This document shows, piece after piece, positions 44,957 through 52,729 of a stretch of 64,000 nt of DNA; the first letter of the stretch is position 1, and the number at the start of each line of letters is the position of its first letter. Both the position numbers and the translations under genes were made by a program. The stretch lies in the NCBI GenBank assembly GCA_023418925.1, contig JAEZYS010000014.1:1-64000 (forward strand), written 5' to 3'. The notes under the pieces were generated by a model that searched no databases, was not told the origin of the DNA, and saw only the letters and a program-made list of their open reading frames with translations. Origin of the DNA: Bacillota bacterium. GTDB taxonomy: Bacteria > Bacillota > Clostridia > Oscillospirales > Ruminococcaceae.

Positions 44957-45634
44957 TCAATTCTTTACTTCTTTATTATAATTTTCAATCATTTTATCCC
45001 ATGCTTTTTCAAGATCGCTGTCAAGGTTGAAAAGTCCTGAGCTGCCTACGATGAAAACTTCAACACCTGCGTCTGCAAGTCTTTTGAAAGTCTTTTCATT
45101 GCATGAACCATCAACTTCTATAAGATAATTATAGCCGATCTTTTGCTTGAGTTCTTTAAGTTCTCTTATTTTATCAAGCATTTCTACGATAAATGGTTGT
45201 CCAGCAAATCCTGGGTCAACGCTCATTACTGTAACCTTATCAAGTAAATGAATGTAATGCTGTATATACGATACAGGTGTTGCAGGATTAAGAACTACAC
45301 CAACCTTGCATCCTTTTGATTTAATCTTGTTGATTATTCTGAATGCATCAGAATTGATTGTTTCAGCATGAGGACAAATGTAACCTGCTCCTGCATCTGC
45401 AAGAGGTTCAATATAATCATCAGGAGTTGTAACCATGAGGTGACAATCAAGAGGAATTTTACAAACTGGGCTTATTGCTTTACAGAAGTCAGGTGATAGT
45501 GTAATGTTCTTTACAAAATGTCCGTCCATGATATCTACATGATAAAAGTCAGCTCTTGTGTTAAGAATTTCGATTTGCTCCTTAATATTAAGGAGGTCCA
45601 TACACATCAGGGATGGGTTAAACATTGGTTTCAT
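44957..45634 (-). CDS. alsE: D-allulose-6-phosphate 3-epimerase (AlsE)
   Basis: This TIM-barrel epimerase of the Rpe family has 'PSLMCMDLLNIKEQIEIL', 'FYHVDIMDGHFVKNITLSPDF', 'PLDCHLMVTTPDDYI', 'KVTVMSVDPGFAGQPF' and 'EVDGSCNEKTFKRLADAG'. The 'SLMCMDLL', 'LDCHLMVT' and 'GSCN' forms follow E. coli AlsE rather than pentose-phosphate Rpe. It converts allulose-6-P to fructose-6-P. Its presence with alsK and rpiB completes the allose-to-F6P route. Confidence 0.88.
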   Translation of the reverse strand: MKPMFNPSLMCMDLLNIKEQIEILNTRADFYHVDIMDGHFVKNITLSPDFCKAISPVCKIPLDCHLMVTTPDDYIEPLADAGAGYICPHAETINSDAFRIINKIKSKGCKVGVVLNPATPVSYIQHYIHLLDKVTVMSVDPGFAGQPFIVEMLDKIRELKELKQKIGYNYLIEVDGSCNEKTFKRLADAGVEVFIVGSSGLFNLDSDLEKAWDKMIENYNKEVKN

Positions 45635-45699
45635 AAATTTGAGTTTCCTTTCTGGATTTAGGTTTCATCAAATAAAAACCTGACTATAATTTTACAATA

Positions 45700-46671
45700 T
45701 TACTTTTTCTTAGCTGTTGCTACTAAGTGATCCATAGTAACTGAGAGGATGATAAGTGAACCCATTACGATCTTCTGATAGTTACTTGGGATAAGGAGTG
45801 CTGTCATACCGTAGTTGATAAGACCGATGATAAGACCACCGATTACAACACCGCCGATTTTACCTTTACCACCCATGAAGCTTGTACCACCGATGATTGT
45901 TGCTGCGATTGCATAAGTTTCATAGCCTGTACCTGCTGTAGGGGCAGCTGCACCTACACGTCCGAGAAGAACTATACCTGCAATACCTGCACATGTTCCT
46001 GAAATCATAAACACTAAAAGTGTATGTAATTTCACGTTTACACCAGAGTACCATGCTGCGTCTTTGTTTCCACCGAGGGCGTAGATATTTCGTCCCGCCT
46101 TACACTTCTTTGTGAAGAACATAAGAATTGCTGCTATTACAAGGGTTATGATTACTGAGACAGGGATGAAGAAGATACTTCCGCTCATTGCTGTACTGAA
46201 TGATACAGGGAAACCAAAGATATTTCTTGAATTAGAAATTACAAGCATTACGCCCTGAAAAATTGACTGTGTACCAAGTGTGATGATGAACGGATGAAGA
46301 CCTGTTTTATTAACAAGAAATCCATTAACAAAACCAATTACTGTTCCGAGAAGAACACCAAGGATAATAGCCGGAATAACTGGAACGCCATTTACCATCA
46401 TTATAGCTGTGATCATTCCTACAAGGCCAGCTACTGCACCAACTGAAAGGTCAATACCTGCAATAAGGATTGCAAAGAACTCACCAAGAGCAAGCAGAAT
46501 GTTTACTGAACTCTGCTTTAATATCTGCGGAATACTATCTGGGCTGAAAATACTTGACGGCTTTGAAATTGTAAGAATCGCAAGAAGCAATAAGAACATT
46601 CCGACTGTTCCGTACCTCTGCCAGAAGATTCCGAAATTAAAACTTGATTTTGAATTTATTTTTTCACTCAT
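45700..46671 (-). CDS. alsC: Sugar ABC transporter permease (AlsC/RbsC type)
   Basis: A BPD-type inner-membrane permease of 323 residues with about nine hydrophobic segments. 'GEFFAILIAGIDLSVGAVAGLVG' and 'IIGGTSFMGGKGKIGGVVIGGLI' are the conserved RbsC-family signatures. The N-terminal FNFGIFWQRYGT is cytoplasmic. It forms the channel with AlsA as ATPase and AlsB as binding protein. RBS AGAGGTAATGTTAG before ATG 46671. Confidence 0.9.
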   Translation of the reverse strand: MSEKINSKSSFNFGIFWQRYGTVGMFLLLLAILTISKPSSIFSPDSIPQILKQSSVNILLALGEFFAILIAGIDLSVGAVAGLVGMITAIMMVNGVPVIPAIILGVLLGTVIGFVNGFLVNKTGLHPFIITLGTQSIFQGVMLVISNSRNIFGFPVSFSTAMSGSIFFIPVSVIITLVIAAILMFFTKKCKAGRNIYALGGNKDAAWYSGVNVKLHTLLVFMISGTCAGIAGIVLLGRVGAAAPTAGTGYETYAIAATIIGGTSFMGGKGKIGGVVIGGLIIGLINYGMTALLIPSNYQKIVMGSLIILSVTMDHLVATAKKK

Positions 46672-46691
46672 CTAACATTACCTCTATTCTA

Positions 46692-48227
46692 TTATTCGCC
46701 TGTAGACGCTTTAAGAATTTTTTCTTCAGTTGCATCTGCAACATTAAATTCTGCTGTAAGATCGCCGTTTCTGAATACACATATTCTGTCACAAACAGAA
46801 AGCAGTTCAGGCATTTCCGATGATACCATGAGAACACCCTTGCCTTCATCTGCTAGCTTTCTCATTAGGACATATATTTCACTCTTACTTCCGACGTCAA
46901 TACCCTTTGTAGGCTCGTCAAAGATAATAACTTTTGATTCACCGGCCATCCACTTACCAAGAATAACCTTCTGCTGATTTCCTCCGGAAAGCTCAGTAAT
47001 ATTCTGCTCAATAGTATGGCACTTAATTCTCATATCCTCTTTTTGCTTATGTGCATATTTGAGTTCATCATTATTATTCAGAAGACCTATAAGACCTTGA
47101 ACCCTTGAAGATTTCAGGAAAGGAACAATAGATATGTTCTGCTTAATACTGAAGTTATTCAGAATACCGGTTTCACGTCTGTTTTCGGTAACCATTGCAA
47201 CTCCTTCTTTAATTGCCTCATAAGGAGAGTTGATTTGGATTTCTTCACCGTTCAAATAAATCTTACCGGATTTCTTAGGGTCAGCTCCGAATATTGCCTT
47301 CATAAGTTCGCTTCGTCCTGCACCAACAAGACCTGCAAATCCAAGAATTTCTCCTTTATGGAGTTCAAAGGAAACATCCCTTATCTTGTCATCCTTGCGG
47401 GAAAGATTTTCTACCTTGAAAATGACAGGTTCCTTTGAAAGATCAAGACCACTTGTATTATGATATATTCCCTTGATTTCACGGCCAACCATCATCTTGA
47501 TAATCTCATCAATTGTTACATCAGCAACATCTCTTGTACCTACATAAGTTCCGTCCTTTAGAACAGTTATTCTGTCTCCGATACGTTTTATTTCATCCAT
47601 CTTATGTGAGATGTAAACAATTCCTTTTCCCTCTGCTTTAAGCTGACGTATAATTTCAAACAAATGATCAACTTCTGAATTTGTAAGTGATGTTGTTGGT
47701 TCATCCATGATAATTATATTTGCATTTGCAACTAACGCTTTTGCTATTTCACACTGTTGTTTTTCGGAAATGCTGAGATCCTCAACCAATGTTTTTGAGT
47801 TTCTCTTTAATCCAATTTTTTTCATAGCAATATCAGCTTTTTCATTCATAAGCTTGTAATCTACAACAGAGATGCCAGCTTTTTTAATAGTAGGAAGCTT
47901 CCCTACGAAAAAGTTTTCAAGAATCGAAAGCTCATTGATTACGCTGAGTTCCTGATAGATAATACTAATTCCGCCGTCATATGAATCCTTTGGAGTAAGT
48001 TGGCTGTATTCTTTTCCATTAAGAATAATCTTTCCTTTGGTTGGCTGATAAACACCGCTCAGTATTTTCATTAGAGTGGACTTTCCTGCACCATTTTCAC
48101 CCATCAGAATATGAACTTCGCCTGCTTTCAGGTCAAAGGATATATTGTCCAATGCTTTAACTCCAGGGAACTCCTTGGATACGCCTTCAATTTTTACTAG
48201 TGTTTTTGAATTATTTATCTCTTCCAA
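46692..48227 (-). CDS. alsA: Sugar ABC transporter ATPase with two NBDs (AlsA/RbsA type)
   Basis: Both halves are typical. NBD1 has 'GENGAGKSTLMKILSG' and a 'LSISEKQQCEIAKAL' signature, and 'IIMDEPTTSLT' is Walker B. NBD2 has the degenerate Walker A 'GLVGAGRSELMKAIFG' and 'LSGGNQQKVILGKWM'. Length (511 residues) matches RbsA/AlsA. Start is TTG 48227 behind GGTGAG. It is the first gene of the operon, 78 bp after the 15-bp operator at 48305-48319. Confidence 0.93.
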   Translation of the reverse strand: MEEINNSKTLVKIEGVSKEFPGVKALDNISFDLKAGEVHILMGENGAGKSTLMKILSGVYQPTKGKIILNGKEYSQLTPKDSYDGGISIIYQELSVINELSILENFFVGKLPTIKKAGISVVDYKLMNEKADIAMKKIGLKRNSKTLVEDLSISEKQQCEIAKALVANANIIIMDEPTTSLTNSEVDHLFEIIRQLKAEGKGIVYISHKMDEIKRIGDRITVLKDGTYVGTRDVADVTIDEIIKMMVGREIKGIYHNTSGLDLSKEPVIFKVENLSRKDDKIRDVSFELHKGEILGFAGLVGAGRSELMKAIFGADPKKSGKIYLNGEEIQINSPYEAIKEGVAMVTENRRETGILNNFSIKQNISIVPFLKSSRVQGLIGLLNNNDELKYAHKQKEDMRIKCHTIEQNITELSGGNQQKVILGKWMAGESKVIIFDEPTKGIDVGSKSEIYVLMRKLADEGKGVLMVSSEMPELLSVCDRICVFRNGDLTAEFNVADATEEKILKASTGE

Positions 48228-48304
48228 TATATCTCACCCATTCTTTATTGTTATTTTGCATACATATATATGGAAATACAATATGTTTTTTGTGTAAATA
48301 ATTT

Positions 48305-48319
48305 AGTAAAGGTTTACGT
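48305..48319. promoter_or_regulatory. LacI-type operator upstream of alsA
   Basis: AGTAAAGGTTTACGT contains the palindrome GTAAA-GG-TTTAC. An identical 15-mer lies before the regulator gene at 49456-49470. The symmetric GTAAA..TTTAC form is the normal half-site of LacI/GalR regulators. The next 20 bp include TCTCAC-N6-GTGAGA (48336-48353), a second inverted repeat. Confidence 0.8.
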
Positions 48320-48432
48320 TGTGCTGAAGTTATTATCTCACAAAAATGTGAGAATAATATCACCTTCCCATTATTAATTTTTACTTTTTTCTTTACATAA
48401 ATTATTACTTAAGTTTTTGCACAATTTTGTAT

Positions 48433-49428
48433 TCAGGTAGAATCTCTTTTCACAAGTGTGACAGGTATGATTGTTACCTTATCCTTAATTTTCTTTCGAC
48501 AAATAAGATCAAGTGCTGTTTGCCCTGCTTTTAATGCAAGAGCTTCTGTATCCTGAGAAATTGTTGTTATCGGTGGGTTTGAAAATTCTGAAAAAGGAAC
48601 GTTATCAAATCCAATAACCTTAACCTGCTGAGGAACAGAAATGTTGTGATTTTTCAATGCATGAATACATCCGAGTGCCATTACATCATTCGTAGCAAAT
48701 ATTCCGTCAAAAAAGCAGCCCTCTTCATCAAGTAATTTTTCAATTGCATCCCTTGCGTCTTCATAAACAGGATAACATGTTGATTCCATCACATTGTCAA
48801 GAGATAAATTGTTTTCATCAAGAGCCTTTAAAAGTCCTCTTCTTCTCTGACGGATAGTTGAAGCTAGTCTTTTATCCCTCAAAAAAAGAATTTTTTTGCA
48901 GCCTTTTGAAATTAGCTCCTTCCCTGCCAAATATCCACCTTCCTCATTATCCGAAAGTATAAGTACTTCCGCATTCTGTGGAGCTCGGTCTATATAGACA
49001 ACAGGAATATTTCTTACGTTATTGATATTTTTAATCTCATTCTGTCCCGAAATGTAAATTATTCCGTCAACATTTTTTTCAACAAGATTATTTATATGCA
49101 TATTTTCCAGATTATAATCTTCGTTTGAATCACATATCAAAAGCGAATATTTATGTTTCAGGAAGAAAAGATCAAGTTCATGTATTATCTTGGCGAAAAA
49201 GTTATTTGTAATGTCAGGAACAATTACTCCAATACTATGACTTTTATTGGTTCTAAGCCCTATAGCATTGACATTCGGAGTAAATCCACATTCTTCAATA
49301 GTTTTCTTGACTTTAGCTTCAGTTTCGGCTGAGTACCCTCCAAGGTTATTAATTACCCTTGAGACTGTTGCAGTTGAAACTCCTGCTTCTTTAGCCACAT
49401 CAATTATTGATATTTTTTTCTTTTCTAT
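48433..49428 (-). CDS. LacI-family regulator of the allose operon, apparent ATA start
   Basis: An N-terminal LacI HTH ('IIDVAKEAGVSTATVSRVINN') is followed by a periplasmic-binding-like domain ('SHSIGVIVPDITNNFFAKII') to residue about 330. The only canonical start, GTG 49398, would remove the first helix of the HTH (ISIIDV) and has no RBS. A GGAGA box at 49436-49440 points to ATA 49428 (spacing 7) or ATT 49431 (spacing 4), and the reading MEKKKISIIDVAKEAG from ATA would be a normal LacI N terminus. I annotate from ATA, but a mutated ATG or sequencing error is possible. It binds, by inference, the two identical operators. Confidence 0.8.
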   Translation of the reverse strand: MEKKKISIIDVAKEAGVSTATVSRVINNLGGYSAETEAKVKKTIEECGFTPNVNAIGLRTNKSHSIGVIVPDITNNFFAKIIHELDLFFLKHKYSLLICDSNEDYNLENMHINNLVEKNVDGIIYISGQNEIKNINNVRNIPVVYIDRAPQNAEVLILSDNEEGGYLAGKELISKGCKKILFLRDKRLASTIRQRRRGLLKALDENNLSLDNVMESTCYPVYEDARDAIEKLLDEEGCFFDGIFATNDVMALGCIHALKNHNISVPQQVKVIGFDNVPFSEFSNPPITTISQDTEALALKAGQTALDLICRKKIKDKVTIIPVTLVKRDST

Positions 49429-49455
49429 AATACTTCTCCTTTCGTCAAAAAGTTG

Positions 49456-49470
49456 AGTAAAGGTTTACGT
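49456..49470. promoter_or_regulatory. LacI-type operator upstream of the regulator gene
   Basis: An identical copy of AGTAAAGGTTTACGT, 27 bp upstream of the proposed start of the LacI gene. This suggests that the regulator represses its own gene as well as alsA. Confidence 0.8.
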
Positions 49471-49714
49471 ATTGCGTGTCATAATAGTAACGCCATTACT
49501 CACTTTTGTCAATGGCTTAAAATTATTTTTGTTATTTTAACATTACTTAAACTTTTTCGATTTATGCAACTTGAACAAAGCAATATGAAGTTATTAACAT
49601 TTTGTTACTTTTATAGTTAATATATCTAATCTATAAAAATCCTTATTATCCAGAAATTTATTTTATATTGCTTATTTTAATCATATTTCTTTCAACTTAA
49701 AGCAAGTAAATTAT

Positions 49715-49751
49715 ATAAAAAAACAATGCATATTTTTCAAAATGCATTGTT
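49715..49751 (-). terminator. Terminator of the carboxynorspermidine-synthase-like gene
   Basis: AACAATGCAT (49722-49731) pairs perfectly with ATGCATTGTT (49742-49751). On the minus strand a run of seven T follows. Confidence 0.8.
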
Positions 49752-49773
49752 TATTATTAACAAATATAAATTT

Positions 49774-50976
49774 TTAATCTACAAGATCAGGATTAAAGCT
49801 TTCCTTCCAAGGAAGTCCCCATTTATTGAGAGCATCCATAAACGGATCAGGATCGAATTCTTCTATATTATATACACCAGGCTTTTTCCACTTGCCAGTC
49901 ATAACCATCATTGCACCTATCATTGCCGGAACTCCTGTTGTATAGGAAATTGCCTGTGAACCAACTTCAGCATAGCATTCCTCATGAACACATACATTGT
50001 AAACATAGTACTTTACAGGCTTTCCGTCCTTATAGCCCTGCATAATACATCCGATGTTTGTTTTACCCTTTGTTCTTGGGCCAAGGGAAGCAGGATCAGG
50101 AAGAACTGCCTTAAGGAACTGCAGCGGAACAATTTTCTTTCCTTCAAAATCAATCGGCTCAATAGAAGTCATACCTACATTTTCAAGACACTTCAGATGT
50201 GTTAGATAACTTTGTCCGAAAGTCATAAAGAAACGGATTCTTTTTATACCATTAATGTTAAGAGCAAGTGATTCCAATTCCTCATGGTGAAGAAGATACA
50301 TATCCTTTTCGCCTACCTCTGGGAAATTGTAAACTCTTTTAATTTCCATCGGTTCAGTTTCAACCCATTTACCATCTTCAATGTATGATCCCTTTGCTGA
50401 CACTTCTCTTATATTAATTTCAGGATTAAAATTTGTAGCAAACGGATAGCCATGATCACCTGCGTTACAGTCAAGAATATCTATATAATTTATTTCATCA
50501 AAATAATGTTTCTGAGCATATGCACAGAAAACACCGGTTACACCCGGATCAAATCCACTTCCAAGAAGAGCAGTTATTCCTGCCTTTTCAAATCTCTCTC
50601 TGTAATCCCACTGCCATTTATATTCAAACTTTGCAGTATCAACAGGCTCATAGTTTGCAGTATCAACATAATCAACTTTGCACTCAAGACACGCATCCAT
50701 TATAGTAAGATCCTGATAAGGCAATGCAACATTTATACAGATATCAGGTTTAAAACTCTTCATAAGTGCAACAAGCTCTGCGACATTATCTGCATCAACC
50801 TTTGCGGTCTGTATCTTAGTTTTAGTTATTCCGCTGAGCTTTTCTTTTAATGCATCACACTTTGACTTTGTACGTGATGCAATCATAATCTCCTCAAAAA
50901 CCTCATCATTCTGGCAACACTTGTGTATAACAACCGACGCAACACCGCCGCATCCAATAATCAATGCTCTTCCCAC
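49774..50976 (-). CDS. Saccharopine dehydrogenase-like carboxynorspermidine synthase
   Basis: 'RALIIGCGGVASVVIHKCC' is the NADPH-binding loop, followed by 'DVDNVAELV..LKSFKPDICINVALPYQDLTIMDAC'-type sequence ('KSFKPDICINVALPYQDL'). 'LLGSGFDPGVTGVFCAYAQKH' and the C-terminal 'GSQAISYTTGVPAMIGAMMV' are the signature of carboxynorspermidine (carboxyspermidine) dehydrogenase, which condenses an aspartate-semialdehyde-type aldehyde with a diamine in polyamine synthesis. The expected decarboxylase partner (nspC) is not in this window. The start GTG 50976 follows AAAGGATGG. Monocistronic. Confidence 0.85.
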   Translation of the reverse strand: MGRALIIGCGGVASVVIHKCCQNDEVFEEIMIASRTKSKCDALKEKLSGITKTKIQTAKVDADNVAELVALMKSFKPDICINVALPYQDLTIMDACLECKVDYVDTANYEPVDTAKFEYKWQWDYRERFEKAGITALLGSGFDPGVTGVFCAYAQKHYFDEINYIDILDCNAGDHGYPFATNFNPEINIREVSAKGSYIEDGKWVETEPMEIKRVYNFPEVGEKDMYLLHHEELESLALNINGIKRIRFFMTFGQSYLTHLKCLENVGMTSIEPIDFEGKKIVPLQFLKAVLPDPASLGPRTKGKTNIGCIMQGYKDGKPVKYYVYNVCVHEECYAEVGSQAISYTTGVPAMIGAMMVMTGKWKKPGVYNIEEFDPDPFMDALNKWGLPWKESFNPDLVD

Positions 50977-51184
50977 TATTTAAAACCATCCTTTCCGAAA
51001 TTCAGAAATAATATATTTTTAAAACGCATTAAAATAAGCAAATTATAACACAGATATTTATTTTTCGCAACAGTTACATCTTAAATAATAAATATCTTAC
51101 TTCATATATTTATATTACATATGTACAATTTTTAGTCAACTATGTAAAATATGTACTAAAATATATAAATATATCAAAATAATC

Positions 51185-51213
51185 TTGTAAAAAAATAAGA
51201 TTTGTTATATAAT
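51185..51213 (+). promoter_or_regulatory. Promoter of the FapA-like gene
   Basis: TTGTAA (51185-51190), 17 nt, TATAAT (51208-51213), 50 bp before the ATG of the FapA-like gene in an AT-rich divergent intergenic region. Confidence 0.6.
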
Positions 51214-51262
51214 TATATTATTAATAATTATGTATAACTACTTGTCTAAAAAGGAGGATATT

Positions 51263-52693
51263 ATGGGAGATAATAATATAAATGAAATTAACAACACTGC
51301 TTCTGATTATCATACTGCTCCTGTAGACGGTGACGTTATTATTTCTGTAAACCCTAGCTGTTCTGAAGCTTTTATGATTCTTTACGGAGCTTCTAACGGA
51401 GGTAAGGAAGTTGATTATGACAGAATAATGAGTGAACTTAAAAAGATAGGAATAGTTCACGGAATAGATTCTAGTGCTATAAATCAGGCTATTCACAGCA
51501 GGAATTTTGAAAATCAGACTTCAATTGCTAAGTGGACTGCCCCTGTAGAAGGCAAGAATGGTACAATAAAATATAGTTTCAGCAAGACAACAGAAGCAAA
51601 GCCTATTGAAAATGCAAAAGGATTTGTTGATTACAAGGATCTTGGTATTATCAGAAATATAACCAGTGGTACAGTAATTGCTGAAATATCCTTTCCAACT
51701 GAAGGTACACCCGGAACAGACCTGAAGGGCAACAGTGTTGCTCAAAGACCTGGTGTAAATGCTGTTTTCGGGCTAGGAAGCAACACTGAACTTACCAAGG
51801 ACGGAAGTAAAATCATTGCCTCTGTAAGCGGAAATCTTGTTTATAGAGGTGGAGCATTCTGTGTAGATACTGTTGTTACTATTAAAGGAGACGTTGATTC
51901 CTCTGTTGGAAACATAGACTTTATCGGTGATATTGTTATTAGGGGAGAGGTCTGTGAAGGCTTCAAGGTTTCTTCAATGCAGAACATAACTGTAATGGGT
52001 AATGTAACTGGATGCACAATAGAAGCAGGTAAAAATGTAACTATAAAAAAGGGTTGTATTAATTCAAAGGTAATTGCTCACGGTGATGCTGTTTTCGGAT
52101 TCTGTGAACACTCCAACATCACCTGTGATGGTTCAGTAACTGCTCAGAACTTTGTAATATGCACTGTATATTGTGGACAGACACTGATTGCAAAGGACGC
52201 AAGAGGAAGCCTAATGGGTGGAAAATATACCTGCCTGAAGGGTGCAGAATGTCAGAATATCGGCAGTAAAAACTACACTCTTACAGAACTTTGCATCGGC
52301 GACAATGCAATTCTTGCTGAAGAAAAAAGCAAGCTCGAAAAAGCAATTACTGAAATTGATACAAAAATTCTTAGATGTAATCAGATTGTTGATTTCCTTT
52401 CCGAGAAAAAGAAAGCTATTTTCCGTTTGCCGGAAGATAAGGAAGAGTTGCTCGGGTCTTCTGTCCGTTCAAGGGTAATGCTTGGTATGGAAAAGAAAAA
52501 GAACCTTAAAAGGATTGCTGAAATTGAACTTGCTTTGCAACAGAAACAGTATCTTGCTATAACTTGTAAGGGAACTGTTTATCCGGGCGTAAGAGTTACA
52601 ATAAATGATAGTGTATTTAAATTTGAATCTGAAACAGTACGGTGTAAAATATATCTTGATGAGCTTGGTGATATTGTTACTGCTCCATTGTAA
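51263..52693 (+). CDS. DUF342/FapA-family polymerizing protein
   Basis: The central FapA beta-helix is rich in hydrophobic/Gly turns ('GDVDSSVGNIDFIGDIVIRGEVCEGFKV', 'GCTIEAGKNVTIKKGC'). Before it is the FapA-type N domain with 'EAKPIENAKGFVDYKDLGIIRNITSG'. A coiled-coil end follows ('AEEKSKLEKAITEID'), and the C-terminal 'YPGVRVTINDSVF' closes it. FapA in Vibrio links polar signalling. Here it precedes a GGDEF and an HD-GYP protein and is likely part of the c-di-GMP circuit. Start 51263 fits GGAGG. Confidence 0.85.
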   Translation: MGDNNINEINNTASDYHTAPVDGDVIISVNPSCSEAFMILYGASNGGKEVDYDRIMSELKKIGIVHGIDSSAINQAIHSRNFENQTSIAKWTAPVEGKNGTIKYSFSKTTEAKPIENAKGFVDYKDLGIIRNITSGTVIAEISFPTEGTPGTDLKGNSVAQRPGVNAVFGLGSNTELTKDGSKIIASVSGNLVYRGGAFCVDTVVTIKGDVDSSVGNIDFIGDIVIRGEVCEGFKVSSMQNITVMGNVTGCTIEAGKNVTIKKGCINSKVIAHGDAVFGFCEHSNITCDGSVTAQNFVICTVYCGQTLIAKDARGSLMGGKYTCLKGAECQNIGSKNYTLTELCIGDNAILAEEKSKLEKAITEIDTKILRCNQIVDFLSEKKKAIFRLPEDKEELLGSSVRSRVMLGMEKKKNLKRIAEIELALQQKQYLAITCKGTVYPGVRVTINDSVFKFESETVRCKIYLDELGDIVTAPL

Positions 52694-52729
52694 ACAATTT
52701 TAGTAACTTACTGAATTTTGGAGGCAATT

